From assembly GCA_022606425.2 (NCBI GenBank), contig JAHDVF020001331.1:62001-126000 (forward strand): DNA of 64,000 nucleotides, given 5' to 3'. The stretch is from Lepidostoma basale (taxonomy: Eukaryota > Arthropoda > Insecta > Trichoptera > Lepidostomatidae). Below, piece by piece: positions 20,596 to 31,505 of the stretch (the first letter of the stretch is position 1; every line of letters starts with the position of its first letter). The position numbers and the translations under genes were made by a program. The notes beneath the pieces are model-generated. The model was not told the DNA's origin. It was given only the letters and a program-made list of their open reading frames with translations, and did no database searches.

Positions 20596-21360
20596 AATCT
20601 AACTAACCATCACGCTGTCTCTCAGAAGGGGTAGGCAGAAAGAATGGACTGCCACACTTTTCTTTCCCGACATATTTCTTTCGCTTCCTCATCGATTTCT
20701 CTGACTCCTCACATGGCCGATATTCAATATTTGATATATTTGATCGTGCCACGTTTTCCTCAGTCTTCCTCTATTTCTGGTTCCATTTACATCGTTAACA
20801 TATACTTTTTTTACCATTCTTTCTTCATTCATTCTTTCCATGTGTCCAAACCATCTTAATGATAATTTCATTATTTTGTTCATAACACCATCATTTGCAC
20901 CGCATTCACTTCTTATATTTTCATTTGACACTCTATCATACACAGAGCATCTACATATTCGTCTAAGATGTCTCATTTCTACTGCATTTATTCTTTTTTC
21001 ATCCTTCTTTTGCCAGTTCCATGCTTAGCTTCCATACATAAGGGTCGGTAGAAGAACACCATTGTGCACTGCCATTCTAGCTTTTTTGGATAGGTTTTTG
21101 TTTGCGATGACAACTTTAAGTGCACCATTCACTTTGTTGCCTGCCCAAACCATTCTTTCAATATCCCTCTCCACTCTCCATCTCTTCTAAACATACTACC
21201 TAAATACACGAACTCGACTACTTGCTCCAAATTTACACCATTCACGCTAATGTTGCAGACTGTCATGGTTTCTTCCTTTTCAAAAATCATTACCTTGGAC
21301 TTATTAACATTCATCATCAGATCATTTCGCATGCATACCTCATACATACAATTCACCAGG
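20596..21360 (-). pseudogene. RTE-A, longest 5' reach among minus copies
   Basis: From the N side: YEVCMRNDLMMNVNKSKVMIFEK, ISVNGVNLEQVVEFVYLGSMF, LSKKARMAVHNGVLLPTL (frame broken), SVYDRVSNENIRSECGAND, LRWFGHMERMNEERM and RKTWHDQIYQI, then a deletion before the 3' terminus. The catalytic YADD would lie just upstream and is not included. Confidence 0.85.
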
Positions 21361-21404
21361 ACTTGTAGGTGATCTTCCAGGTGGAAATTTCGTAAGCGGC
21401 TGTA

Positions 21405-21479
21405 TATGTAAGGTGGCGATCCATCCTCTCTGCCTACCCCTTCGGGAAAACGGCGTGATGATTAGTTAGTTTGTTAGTT
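21405..21479 (+). mobile_element. RTE-A 3' terminus
   Basis: GGTGGCGATCCATCCTCTCT to GGCGTGATG and TTAG units. Confidence 0.65.
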
Positions 21480-21794
21480 AAAAAATAACTCTATTCTCTC
21501 ATACTTTCCAGTTTGCAAGTAATTAAAATGACTTCAGAATAACTTTGATGCACAACCAAGTAACTTGTTTTGAATACGTTATAATAATAATACCAATTAA
21601 GACTACTTATCTATACCGCTGATTAATGATGCAATTTAAGCATTTATGGTGCAGTAATTGAATTTCATACGCAAATATTTAATTAATACAGTCATGCAAT
21701 AACTCAATTTGAAAATGAAATTTTATAGTTTGCGCTGTTCGCAGCTTAATTTATCTTTATGTATTTTTTGTTTAAAACAACTCTCACGCAAAAA
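21480..21794. other. AT-rich intronic DNA
   Basis: Nothing recognised. Confidence 0.35.
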
Positions 21795-22052
21795 TTACCA
21801 TTTATAGTGGAGTTTTGGTTCCTACCTTTTACATTATATTTATTTAACATTTTTTTTAATGTATACAAACACTGGATTTTAAAATAATTGTCAGACGTGG
21901 TGTTCGTAAGAAGGCGTAATGGGGAATGTTGTATTACATAAATCAATCGCTTAACCCAACCAATGACAGGTCATAAGTCCTGTAAACGCCTCGACCACCA
22001 TATTCTGTTTCCAAATAATTTACATCTTCGTCTCTATTGATATACAATTAAT
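21795..22052 (-). mobile_element. M element, one arm
   Basis: Right-arm text of the M family: AACCCAACCAATGACAGGTC, TCCTGTAAACGCCTCGACCA and CGTCTCTATTGATATACAAT. Upstream TGTATACAAACACTGGATTT is the M tail. The opposite arm is absent. Confidence 0.65.
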
Positions 22053-22183
22053 TATTATATTTATTTAGTCAATATTTACAGCAATCCATTGTTTTGGCGG
22101 AAACACATTGATATTTTAACATTATTCACTGTTAAATTAAAAACACTGTTTTAATATCAAAAATTTAGTTTATTTTTTATAAA

Positions 22184-22233
22184 ATCGTCGCGATAGCTGT
22201 TTCGGTAACCGATTTTACCATCGTCAGGTGTTA
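22184..22233 (-). ncRNA. Hammerhead ribozyme motif, H1 variant
   Basis: Minus strand: CTGACGA, U, GGTAA-AATCGG-TTACC, GAAA, ACAGCTAT, C17, GCGACGA. Full core; stem II differs from the GCCAAC type yet still pairs, which is evidence of covariation. Confidence 0.72.
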
Positions 22234-22245
22234 TAATAAACTATT

Positions 22246-22290
22246 ATGACGATGGTAACATCCGTTACCGAAACAGCTGTTGCGACGATT
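22246..22290 (+). ncRNA. Hammerhead ribozyme motif, H1 variant
   Basis: ATGACGA (first core base A instead of C), U, GGTAA-CATCCG-TTACC, GAAA, palindromic ACAGCTGT, U17. Partner of the copy at 22184. Confidence 0.62.
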
Positions 22291-22574
22291 TTATAAAAAA
22301 TAAATTAAATTTTTGATATTAAAACGTGTTTTTAATTTAACAGTGAATATTTACAGTGATGAAGGAATTCTGTGTCCAGAAACATGTTGGTTTTAATTAT
22401 AATAATGTAATGTGATAAAATGGATATATATTTTTTTAATTATTCAACATTTGAATCCCCAGCTCAAAGTGAAGTTGAAAATATAAGTTTTCATATATAG
22501 CACTAATTTTGTGGTTAGATTTTTTAAACTAATAGATATAAAATAATAAAAATAAAAAAAACTGTGTATTTAAC

Positions 22575-22775
22575 CATCGAAAAAGGGACTGGTACGTTCA
22601 TGTTCAAAGAATGGACACCACCAGACTCCCCTATATTGCATAACATAATCAGTTTCATGGGACTCGTCCTCGTGGAAGACTTCCTAAAAGATGGAAGGAC
22701 AGCTGGGAGACTACCTCACAGGAGGAGCAACACTCAGGAGAACAGACCACATAGGTATACAACAAGGAAGAAGAA
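22575..22775 (+). pseudogene. RTE-B C-terminal fragment
   Basis: KGTGTFMFKEWTPPDSPI-type reading in a shifted frame of the RTE-B end, then the RGRLPKRWKDSW equivalent and an AAGAAGAAG tail. Confidence 0.75.
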
Positions 22776-22779
22776 GACT

Positions 22780-22930
22780 TTTTCACAACTGTTTCGATAA
22801 CCAAAGTTGAACAACTGAGTTGTATAATAATGATGCCAATTTCGTTTAGCGAAACAGCTGTCGAGACATTCTCAATCAGTCTATAGTAAAAAATTGCGAT
22901 ATTATAACAGTGTTGTAAATTAAATATTTC
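22780..22930. ncRNA. Inverted pair of decayed H1 hammerheads
   Basis: 22780-22800 (minus) keeps the stem II 3' strand, GAAA and ACAGTTGT. 22825-22868 (plus) keeps GCCAA/TTAGC, GAAA, ACAGCTGT and C17 but has AATGA instead of CTGATGA. The right arm runs on to ATTATAACAGTG. Confidence 0.5.
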
Positions 22931-23028
22931 ACATCCGTGAGTTTTAATTATTTTAAGATTTTATTTATACCATCGGAAAGTCGTTTCGTTGAGAAATCCA
23001 TGTTTTATAATAGTTTGCAAATGCTCAC

Positions 23029-23174
23029 CTGAGGACACATCTTGCAGTGGTACTTCCTGGGTGCTCCTCCGTGCTGCTGCGAGACCCCCAGCCTGGGGCT
23101 GCCGGCCTGCTTCGGTTGGGGCACCACGAGGAGGGATCCGGGTCCTCCACCTCCAGGCGAAGAACTGGATGATC
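23029..23174 (-). CDS. Zinc-finger exon, rotund/squeeze-type (internal)
   Basis: The 146-nt exon has an acceptor TTCCCAG on its 5' side and a donor CAG|GTGAGC on its 3' side. It opens with two bases completing a Gly codon from the previous exon and reads a Ser/Gly/Pro linker (SSSSPGGGGPG), VVPQPKQ and HGGAPRKYHCKMCPQ, where CKMC is the first Cys-x2-Cys of a C2H2 finger. The wording RKYxCKMCPQ matches my memory of the first finger of rotund/squeeze nuclear transcription factors. The rest of the finger must be on the next exon, beyond the window. The family is likely; the ortholog (rn or sqz) is unresolved. Confidence 0.75.
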
Positions 23175-23230
23175 CTGGGAACCAGAAAAGCCACCATGAT
23201 TATTCTATTACATTGAACTTCTTACTGACT

Positions 23231-23492
23231 AAGGTGACCTTCGTGGCCGTGTGGTAAGTGCATTTACTGCCATCCCGAAGGTTCCGGCTTCGATTCCCGG
23301 CGAGGGCAGTGTGATTGTCACACTGTCTTTGGTCTGGTGTAGAATTCACGTGACAATAAAATGTCGATAGATTAGCTACCTATCACATGTCACGAGAATC
23401 ACTATGATAGCTATAATAACATTTACATACATCGATTTGGCTCATACTGTCATGATGTAAAGAGCGATTCAACTAAATAATTATAATAATAA
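23231..23492 (+). mobile_element. S1 SINE, full length
   Basis: GACCTTCGTGGCCGTGTGGT head, B box GGCTTCGATTCCCGG, body GTCTTTGGTCTGGTGTAG and a (TAA)n tail. It lies in the 1.9-kb intron just upstream of the zinc-finger exon. Confidence 0.88.
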
Positions 23493-23675
23493 CTAACATA
23501 TCATTCATAAATTTTAATGTAATACCATATTATATTTTAATACAGTAATATTTAAAATAAAATTATAATTTTTCGAAATATAACATTATATGTCAGCTGT
23601 AATCAGATTAAATTCCATTGTATTGAAAATATAAAGCATCATGTTATTTACTGTTTCTTTAACAATGATGTAAAA

Positions 23676-23882
23676 CACGAAGAAGACCGAGGAAAACGTG
23701 GCACGATCAAATAAATCAGATATTGAATGTCGGCCATGTTAAGAATCAGAGAAATCGAAGCGCGTGCATGACATGATGTATGAATGTTGAGAAAGAGAGT
23801 GAAATATATCAGGAAAGAAATGTGCGGCATTCCATTTTTTCTGCCTACCCCTTCTGGGAGACGGCGTGATGGTTAGTGAGTT
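23676..23882 (+). pseudogene. RTE-A 3' fragment
   Basis: RRPRKTWHDQINQILNVGHV, then NVEKESEIYQERN and the 3' terminus with one TTAG. Confidence 0.75.
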
Positions 23883-23914
23883 TTTTTTGTTATATTATTT
23901 TTGTATAGAATCAT

Positions 23915-24554
23915 TCAATTGTATCTCAATAGAGACGAAGACGCAAACTGGAAACTGAATATGGATGATCAGGGTGTTTACAGGACTTATGACCTGTCAT
24001 TGGTTGGGTTAAGCGCACGCTTTATATAATTTCAACATTCCCTATTCCACCTTTGTTTTTATGATCATGCATGATAAATTTTTGGAAGTAGTATATATAC
24101 TCCAAATCTATACTTATGCTCCATCCAAATCTATGCTAAAATCCAAATCTATGCTAAAAATCATTCTCCATAGATGGCGTTAGTGGGTGGATTATATAGG
24201 TTAATCTTAAAAAGATTGACATGTGTAATCAAATCTGCATAGATGGCCGATTGAAACTGACACGTGAAGATAAGTATAGATTTGGAGTATATATACAACT
24301 TCCAAAAATGTATCATGCATGATCATAAAAACAAATGTGGAATGGGAAATGTTGTAATTACATAAAGCGTGCGCTTAACCCAACCAATGACAGGTCATAA
24401 GTCCTGTAAACACCTTGATCATCCATATTCAGTTTCCAGTTTGCGTCTTCGTCTCTATTGAGATACGATTAAATTTGAATTAACCACCCACCATGGGTGA
24501 AAATCCAGGATTCGTATACGAGTACAAGTATAAGTATACATTCACAAAAATATT
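23915..24554. mobile_element. M1: foldback element with ~200-bp inverted arms
   Basis: The left arm from CAATTGTATCTCAATAGAGA and the right arm ending TCTCTATTGAGATACGATT are inverted over ~200 bp and include the hairpin ACAGGACTTATGACCTGT. A non-inverted tail of ~80 bp follows (CACCATGGGTGAAAATCC, GTATACG). TTTGTATAGAATCAT (15 bp) directly repeats at both ends. There is no ORF. Confidence 0.75.
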
Positions 24555-24610
24555 TGTATAGAATCATGTTAACCATCCCTGACCTGTATGTATATAAAAG
24601 AGTCAGTTTA

Positions 24611-24695
24611 TTATTATTATTATTATTACAATATAATTTTGTTGAAAAAACTCTTTAGATCATTACAGCGCGAGCCAAATCGATGTAAAGGGTGA
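24611..24695 (-). mobile_element. S1 SINE 3' end only
   Basis: (TTA)n, the inverse of the AAT tail, then GATCATTACAGCGCGAGCCA and ATCGATGTAAAGGGT. The head and tRNA-like part are absent. Confidence 0.7.
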
Positions 24696-24887
24696 AAAAA
24701 AAAGTATATCAATGGAAATATACATAGAACCTTATGAATAGGAAAAGTCAGTTATTTGCTTGCTGCCTTTATCGTAAGGGTATTTACGAATTCGCCATAA
24801 TTGCATCCAAAGAGGTCTATATCTTTTGCAACCTCATTTAAAAGACGAATCGCTTTCAATACAGGAGAACTTCGAAGGTTTTATAAC

Positions 24888-25030
24888 AGTGACACCAGTC
24901 TGTTGATGCCAGCGAGCCTGGCAAAACCGGTCGCTGTCGAAATAAATACAAAAGTGAAAGTAGTTAAAAACGTTGTTTTATTTAATTATCATTTTAAATA
25001 AACTTCCATTTTGAGATTTCAGTCAAATCA
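24888..25030 (+). ncRNA. H4 element with hammerhead-like motif
   Basis: CTGTTGA, U, GCCAG-CGAGC-CTGGC, AAAA (G12 changed), palindromic ACCGGT, C17, GCTG pairing with CAGT. Downstream AGTTAAAAACGTTGTTTTAT and AAACTTCCATTTTGAGATTT match other H4 copies. Ends 70 bp from the next exon. Confidence 0.5.
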
Positions 25031-25097
25031 TTATATTTACAAAAATGGAAGTAGTTCTAAAAAAAGATCATTTAAACTATGATAAAATTGAAGTTAC

Positions 25098-25260
25098 CTG
25101 ATCTCCCGGCAGATAGTCCAGCAGCTCCATACAGCATCTGGCTGACGGCTGCCTGGTGATGGTGATGGTGGTGATGCCCGCCCAGGGATAGGCGGTCTCC
25201 GTCACCGCCACCCTTCTGGTGGGACATGGCGCCCAACGGATCTGACGTGTTCATCTTGGC
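25098..25260 (-). CDS. Poly-His exon of the rotund/squeeze-type gene
   Basis: 163-nt exon: acceptor TTTCAG|GCCAAG, donor CAG|GTAACT. Reading from phase 0 it gives AKMNTSDPLGAMSHQ, a GDGDRLSLGG stretch, seven His, QAAVSQMLYGAAGLSAGRS and a single G that pairs with the GA opening the exon at 23174, so the junction preserves frame. Low-complexity His and Gly/Ser tracts are common in the N-terminal activation parts of insect zinc-finger factors. The internal Met could also serve as a start for an alternative first exon. Confidence 0.75.
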
Positions 25261-25439
25261 CTGAAACATGATTAAAAAAAAACAATTAAAAAAATTTACT
25301 GAATATATTTTTTTTCTGATACACAAAAATGAGACATAACAAACGAAATACATTTAGGCGACACATTTGGACACGTAAAACTAAGAGATAACATACGATC
25401 ATCTCAGAAGGGTCCTAAATATGTCGACGTCAGTGAGGC

Positions 25440-25518
25440 AGTACTCTTTCCAGAATTTGTCACGTTTTCCTCGGTCTTCCATTATTTCTAGTTCCATTTA
25501 TATCGTTAATATACTAAC
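25440..25518 (-). mobile_element. RTE-A internal fragment
   Basis: Minus-strand NDINGTRNNGRPRKT-type text only, abutting the S2 copy. Confidence 0.6.
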
Positions 25519-25752
25519 TAACTAACTAACCATCACACCGTCGCCCCGAAAGGGTAGGCAGAAATAATGGACTGCCACATTTTAATCGATGGGGCACTCC
25601 ATCCTTCTCTTTTCGCCATCGCGAGAGACGCGGTGTGATGGGTTGTGAACCTCATCGCCACCAAAAGGCATCTCTCGCGCACATTTCGATCGTTCAACGT
25701 CTACATAATAAATCTAAAACAAATTATCTGAAATACAATGATATAAAATTTT
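25512..25752 (-). mobile_element. S2 retroposon
   Basis: (TTAG)n end at left, RTE-A terminus, then the S2 body (minus-strand GGTGGCGATGAGGTTCACAA) to ATCATTGTATTTCAG. Confidence 0.78.
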
Positions 25753-26557
25753 GTATACATTAAAAATGTTGAAAGTATTTTAATTCCGAATGCCTTAGCC
25801 GCGGGTATTTTCTTTTAGCGTGAACTTCTCAAAAAAGTTACCCTCCTAACAATATTAAGAAATTAAATATTAATAAGTCCTTACAGTCAATACAGTCTTA
25901 CAGTCGTTAATATATATTTTTATTTATTAATAAAACAACATTGTTATTAGATTTTTGATAAATGTAATGCGTTAACACTGTGAAATTCCATGGTAACGAA
26001 TTTCTTAATGACTTAAAGCACAGTTTTTTTCAGATTCAAAAGTTCATTTAATTTTTTAATTTTTTATTTAATAAAGTTATAAAAAAATTACAGGCACATT
26101 TTACGACGTATAAAACTATATTTTATAAACAATTAATTAATATAATAAAAATAGCCAATGAGAAAAACAACAAAAACATTGAATATCGGTACCTACTTAG
26201 AACACATTGAAAGCATTTTCGACGAACGATCGCGAGAGAACCGACATCTCTTACCTCATTTGACAATTCGTTATATAATTTAAATCCTTTATAAAAAACA
26301 CCTTTTCTGTACTTTCAAGTCTGAGTCTCCGGAGTAGGAATCTATCTCGACATGTAGTCATGTATTTCATAATTATATGCTACATTTTTAAAGAACTAGT
26401 TTTGTTGAAAAAAAAAAACTAGTAACTTATTAGATTCTTCATGCGTTTTATTTAATTTAATTTTAATAATGATTAAGCATGCTGATGAGTTTTACACTCT
26501 ATATACGAGTATACCATAAATTGAATATTTCTTAGTGGTAAGTTCCGTTATTTGTAA
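25753..26557. other. AT-rich intronic DNA
   Basis: No gene or shared repeat recognised. Confidence 0.35.
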
Positions 26558-26600
26558 AATTAGATAATGCCAAAGTAGTTTGGCGAAACTGCCGGCGAGA
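26558..26600 (+). ncRNA. Possible hammerhead-like hairpin, H7
   Basis: TAGATAA, U, GCCAAA-GTAG-TTTGGC (6 bp), GAAA, then ACTGCCGGC. Stem II and the 3' box are perfect; the 5' box and stem III are atypical. Confidence 0.4.
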
Positions 26601-27174
26601 TAATTTCGTAGAAATTAAATAATTAAATTGTAAAATTACAAAAGTGTTTCAAATTGAACAGTTGGATATTCTATTCACGTTTTATATAAAATAACCGTTT
26701 GATTTATGTATACAATAAAAAAAATACTACACCTAACATATTTTGAGTTGCTAAGTTGACCAAACTGCATTACAATGAGGGTAAAGTAAAAAAAAATATG
26801 GTGAAGGGGTGCAAACTACCCCGCTATATTAGAAATGACCCCTCGGACACGTCCAAACGAGAAACGTGCCCGGGGTAAAAAGGACCCCAATATATTATTT
26901 ATTAGATGGTAACACTTGCGAACCCCGGATTGACCGCAGCTCTTGAAGGATGCCAAATCGTGCAACGCATGTAAAAATGTTGTATTTTTTATAATTAATG
27001 CATTTTTATACGCATTAAATGAAATGATTTTTTTATTCGTAGCTAAAGAATGCATTATGATTTTATTTAAGGGCACAGAGTTATACGAATATTATAATAT
27101 ATATTTAAAAATGCTTAAACTGTCGCGCCGTTCCTCCGAAAGGGTAAGAAGATAAGATCCATCTTTATGTTCCG
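26601..27174. other. Intronic DNA
   Basis: A GC-richer patch at 26810-26950 is unique in the window; otherwise nothing recognised. Confidence 0.3.
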
Positions 27175-27500
27175 GATGGCTATCTTCGACAGCGTCAGCA
27201 CAGACTGTTTTATCTCCCAGCATGCAGAACCAACCTGCCTCTGGTGATGCCGGTGGGGAGAGCAATCAAACTGCTGAACATGATCGCTTCGGAGATCGAT
27301 GTCTTTCATATTCGTGAAAGTACATTCAGAAGACAAATACTCTTGACTTTAGAGAGTATTTTGTATTCCTAATGTCGAACCATCTCTCATGCGTTCCTGG
27401 TATTATATATTCCTTATGTTTTACCTGTTCTCAATAGATGCCTTAAACTATAAAAAATGTTTGTAATGTCTTTTGAGAAAATAAACTGATTTGATTTGAA
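27175..27500 (+). pseudogene. J LINE 3' end: ORF2 C-terminus plus 3' UTR
   Basis: Translates to a broken form of RQHRLFYLPACRTNLPL, MPVGRAIKLLN, ASEIDVFHIRESTFRRQIL and LTLESILYS-stop, then the J 3' UTR (TCGAACCATCTCTCATGCGT, AATAGATGCCTTAAAC) and a GATTTGATTTG tail. Confidence 0.8.
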
Positions 27501-27537
27501 AAAGATAGACAGCCAAATTAAACAAATTTTTGTGTCT

Positions 27538-28380
27538 TGTACCTTGATTGAGAGCATTGAGAACTGTGTATCATAGATACACAATGAGCAACCAGCAATT
27601 AACTCACGTATCTACGATGAAGGATCTCGGAATTATCTATGAGAGAAGGCTGACATTTCGTGCACATATCGAGAGGATTCGTAACATTGCACTGAGGATG
27701 TTGGGGCTTCATCATTCGGACCGGAATTCAGAGATCGTAATGTGCTCAAAGTCAAAAACGCATTGGCTCAGAGCAGACTCGAAAGTGGTTCTGTAATATG
27801 GAGTCCTCACGAGGCGAAATATTCCGTTATGTTGGAGAGGGTTCCGAAAAAAATTCTGAGGTATCTCTACATTAGGGAATATGGTAGTTATCCGTGGCTA
27901 TATCCCACGGCATTTCTGTTAGGGATGCTTTGAAATAATTCATTACAGCTTCGCAGAGATGGGCATCTCATTACCCATTACTTTAAATTATCAGGGATAT
28001 TTCGAGAACTCGGCCGTGCTAGAGGATGTTGGTATTTTTGTTCCTGATAGATTTCTCCGAGAGCGACAGCACAGATTGTTTTACCTACCGGCCACCAGAA
28101 CAAATCTACCTCTGATGACACCAGTGGGAAGAGCAATTAGTCTGCTGAATGCGGTCTCCTCGGAGATCGACGTCTTTCATATTAGTGAAGGTACGTTCAG
28201 AAGACAAATACTCTTGACTTTAGAAAGTATCTTGTCTTCCTAATGTCGAACCATCTCTAATGCGTTCCTGGTACTATGTTGTATTTTTATAATATTTTAT
28301 CTGTACTCAATAGATACCTTAAACTTTTTCCTGTTTGTAATGTCTTTTGAGTTAATAAACGGATTTGATTTGATGATTTA
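27538..28380 (+). pseudogene. J LINE: RT thumb to 3' end, frameshifted
   Basis: Three successive frames: LRTVYHRYTMSNQQL with KDLGIIYERRLTFRAHIERI; SRLESGSVIWSPHEAKYSV with YIREYGSYPWLYPTAFLLG; and RQHRLFYLPATRTNLPLM with SEIDVFHISEGTFRRQI. The 3' UTR and (TTTGA)n tail follow. This is the most complete J C-terminus here, and it pairs with the palm fragment at 4377. Confidence 0.85.
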
Positions 28381-29149
28381 AAACTCATTAAAAATATATA
28401 TATATTTTTTTTAGCTTCCTCTAAATTCGTACTTCGCAACAAGCACGTTCGTCGATTTTTCCTTCTAGAAAATTAACGCTTTATTCGTATTAATTATATA
28501 TACAATAGGAGAACTTAAACGGTTATCGCAAAGAAAAGTCTATCCAAAAACGATAAGATGAAAGTGCAAAATTGTGTTGCAAAAGTCGAACATAGACAAT
28601 AAAGATCCAAAATAAACTCTAGACAATTACAGATCATATTTTTCCAGCATCCCTCAAAAATCATTCCTTACATTATAAACGGATATAAATCTCGGACCAG
28701 TGTAAAAAAATATCACCCCCTGATATTCGACAATAAATCATTCGTTCTTGACCGCGACTGGCACTCATTTTTTCTTAAACAACCCTTGCATTATTGATTC
28801 TAGACTACCCTTCATATTTACACCCTTAAAACAGCATTGTAGTAAGATACTGAATAAACGAATTGTGCATACGTAATAAAATAAACGAAAATGCTCCATG
28901 GTTTAAGATCTAGGCCGTTAGATGATTCTTATTTTATTTCTTAAAATATAAAAATAGTTTATTAAAATATTTTATCCATTTTATGTATTAAATTATTTCA
29001 TTCTTCTTTGCAAGTTTTAATCCAAGGGATTGGTTTACAGAAAAGGTAACAATTTTTCTGGTTCTTGGTATGCCACTTGGGCCTTTTTAATGTGATGGTC
29101 TCCCGTTGCTTTCCACATTTGTATACGGCAGGTTATTTGAACCCAATTA
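28381..29149. other. Intronic DNA
   Basis: Nothing recognised, apart from a short stretch near 29105 (CCGTTGCTTTCCACATTTGT) that also occurs at 15-35. Confidence 0.35.
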
Positions 29150-29808
29150 TTGCAAGTAGATGAGTTCGTGTATTTAGGTAGTTTGTTTACAAGAGATGGG
29201 CGAGTGGAGAGGGATATTGAAAGAAGGGTTGGGGCAGGCAACAAAGCGAATGGTGCGCTTAAAGTTGTCATCGCAAACAAAAACCTATCCAAAAAAGGTA
29301 GAATGGCAGTGCACAATGGTGTTCTTCTACCGACCCTTACGTATGGAAGCAAAGCATGGAACTGGCAAAAGAAGGATGAAAGTAGAATAAATGCAGTAAT
29401 AATGAGATCTCTTAGACGAATGTGTAGATACTTTGTGTATGATAGAGTGTCGAATGAAAATATAAGAACTTAATGCGGTGCGATTGATAGTGTTAATAAC
29501 AAAATAATGAAAGGATCATTAAGATGGTTTGGACATATGGAAAGAATGAATGGTAAAAAAATTATATGTTAACGATGTAAATGGAACCAGAAATAGAGGA
29601 AGACCGAGGAAAACGTGGCATGATCCAATAAATCAAATATTGAATGTCGGCCACGCGAGGAGTCAGAGAAATCGACGCGCGTGCATGACACGATTTATGA
29701 ATGTTGAAGAATCCAGAGAAATATGTCAGGAAAGAAAAGTGTGGCAGTCCATTCTTTCTGTATACCTCCCATCCCTTCTGAGAGACGGCGTGATGGTTAG
29801 TTAGATTT
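29150..29808 (+). pseudogene. RTE-A long fragment
   Basis: MQVDEFVYLGSLFTRDGRVER, ERRVGAGNKANGALKVVIAN, NGVLLPTLTYGSKAWNWQKK and RSLRRMCRYFVYDRVSNEN. After a stop it resumes RKTWHDPINQILNVGHAR to the 3' terminus with one TTAG. Two breaks. Confidence 0.85.
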
Positions 29809-30172
29809 TTTTTATTTCTGTCTACACCTTAACTTAATATTTAATATTACACGCTAAAAAAATATCTTTTGTGTAAGTGGAAAAAAATTTGAACGGTACT
29901 ACTATTCATATATTTTTTAATTCTATCTATAGTTAAAGGTGCAGAAAGCAATCATAGGTAATACCCTTGTATTAAAAAGAAAACTGCACATTACAGGGTA
30001 CACACCCTGTAGTTAATGCATCAAGTAACAAGGTGAACCGACATAAATCATGAGAGTACTATACTTTTAAAATCATTAATTTCGGTAGCGCCTTTCGAAA
30101 ACAAACAATGTCGATATTTGACAATTTAAAATAAAAGAACAAAATTTTATTATTTAAAATTGTATTTAATAA
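29809..30172. other. AT-rich intronic DNA
   Basis: No element recognised. Confidence 0.35.
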
Positions 30173-30467
30173 CTAACTAACCAGCACGCCGTTTCCCCGA
30201 AGGCGTAGCCAGGGGAAATCTGATACACCACAACGTGTGGGATTCTGGTGGGATCCATCCACTGTACGTGCGAATTCCAGTGTCTTCTGCGTTGTCTGCT
30301 CCTTCTGCCAATATCTTCCACTTTTTGCGGAAAGCCGTGTTCGTGTTAGCCTATCTCGAAGAGTCTTTGCTGCTATTGTCCTCAGCATCCGCATCTCTGC
30401 CACTCGCACTTTAGCCTTCGTTTTTGTGATATCCGCTCTGAGCTCTATGCCGAATGTCAATATGTAT
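30173..30467 (-). pseudogene. RTE-B-related C-terminus with TTAG tail
   Basis: Reads LTFGIELRADITKTKAKVRV, AEMRMLRTIAAKTLRDRL, then a divergent C-terminus (VDGSHQNPTRCGVSDFPWL) ending RGNGVLV and TTAG units. It combines an RTE-B-like body with an RTE-A-like tail and is a separate family. Confidence 0.75.
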
Positions 30468-30725
30468 GACAACCTTCGTGGCCGAGTGGTAAGTGTATTG
30501 ACTGCCACCCCGAAGGTTCCGGGTTCGATTCCCGGTGAGGGCAGTGCGATTGTCACACTGTCTTTGGTCTGGTGTAGAATTCACGTAACAATAAAATGGC
30601 GATAGATTAACTACATATCACATGTCACGAGAATCACTATGATAGCTATAATACCCTTTACATCGATTTGGTTCATGCTGCCACGATGTAAAGAGCAATT
30701 CGACAAAATAATAATAACAATATAT
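30468..30725 (+). mobile_element. S1 SINE, best-preserved copy
   Basis: GTGGCCGAGTGGTAAGTGT (A box), GGGTTCGATTCCCGG (B box, perfect), GTCTTTGGTCTGGTGTAG, AATAAAATGGCGATAGATTA, CATCGATTTGG and an (AAT/AAC)n tail. Inserted at the upstream edge of the RTE copy before it. Confidence 0.9.
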
Positions 30726-30771
30726 TTGAATAATTAATTATTTGAACAATTGTAATGAAATACAAATATAT

Positions 30772-31042
30772 CCCTGATAGAGACCTCCGACAACGACAGC
30801 ACAGACGGTCTCCTCCGAGATCGACATCTTTCATATACTAGTGAAGGTACGTTCAGAGGACAAATACTCTTGGCTTTAGAAAGTATCTTGTCTTCTTAAT
30901 TTCGAACCATCTCTAATGCGTTCCTGGTATTACTCGTATGTTGTATTTTTATAATATTTTACCAGTATTCAATAGATGCCTTAAATATTTTGGTGTTTGT
31001 AATGTCTTTTGAGTAAATAAACTGATTTGATTTGATTTGAAT
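30772..31042 (+). mobile_element. J LINE 3' end
   Basis: CGACAACGACAGCACAGACG, an internal deletion, then GAAGGTACGTTCAGAGGACA, the 3' UTR and TTTGATTTGATTTG. Confidence 0.78.
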
Positions 31043-31146
31043 ATAGGTCGTACACACGTTTTGTTCATTATTCTTTTATAAAATAATAATTAAAATTTGC
31101 TTTTATATATCATATTACATGTATTTTATTCCAAAATTAAGAACAA

Positions 31147-31505
31147 ATAAACTAACCATTGCGCCGTCCCTCTGAAGGGGTTGGCAGAAATAATGGATCA
31201 CCACACTGTTTATTCCTGACATACTTTTCTTGATATATTATAACATTTAATCATTCTTTGTCGGAGTTTCAAGTTATGATTAGCGTTGCAAAGTAATGTT
31301 CTCATTTTATTAAATGCAGCTCGTGCAACTTCAATTCTGCATTTTATTTCACTGTCCGGGTCAAGCGCTGTAGTGATAATGCTGCCAAGGTATTTAAATT
31401 GGTCGACCATTTCAACATTCGCACCATTCAGTTGCAGAGTGGATGTAGAATAGTGAAGTCGCCCAAATGTTATGGTGGTCTTCTTAATGTTGATTCTCCA
31501 GATCT
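31147..31505 (-). pseudogene. RTE-E fragment joined to an RTE-A 3' end
   Basis: 31147-31230 is an RTE-A terminus. 31226-31505 encodes MVDQFKYLGSIITTALDPDS, IKCRIEVARAAFNKMRTLL and LKLRQRMIKCY, the FKYLGS segment of a different RTE-type RT. A chimera or adjacent insertions. Confidence 0.7.

Larger units (their letters stand above)
22083..22350. mobile_element. H1-type foldback with two facing hammerheads
   Basis: Near-perfect palindrome of ~100-bp arms around TTATAATAAACTATTAT. The outer parts (TTAACAGTGAAT and its inverse) bound two hammerhead motifs with stem II GGTAA/TTACC. Confidence 0.7.

Noticed and set aside
22989..23257. Two plus-strand open frames opposite the zinc-finger exon
   Set aside because: They are antisense shadows. 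The minus strand has matching acceptor, donor and phase, and a C2H2 motif.
25072..25353. A 93-codon unspliced minus-strand protein
   Set aside because: Only 25098-25260 is exon; the flanks read through a polypyrimidine/AG acceptor and a GT donor.
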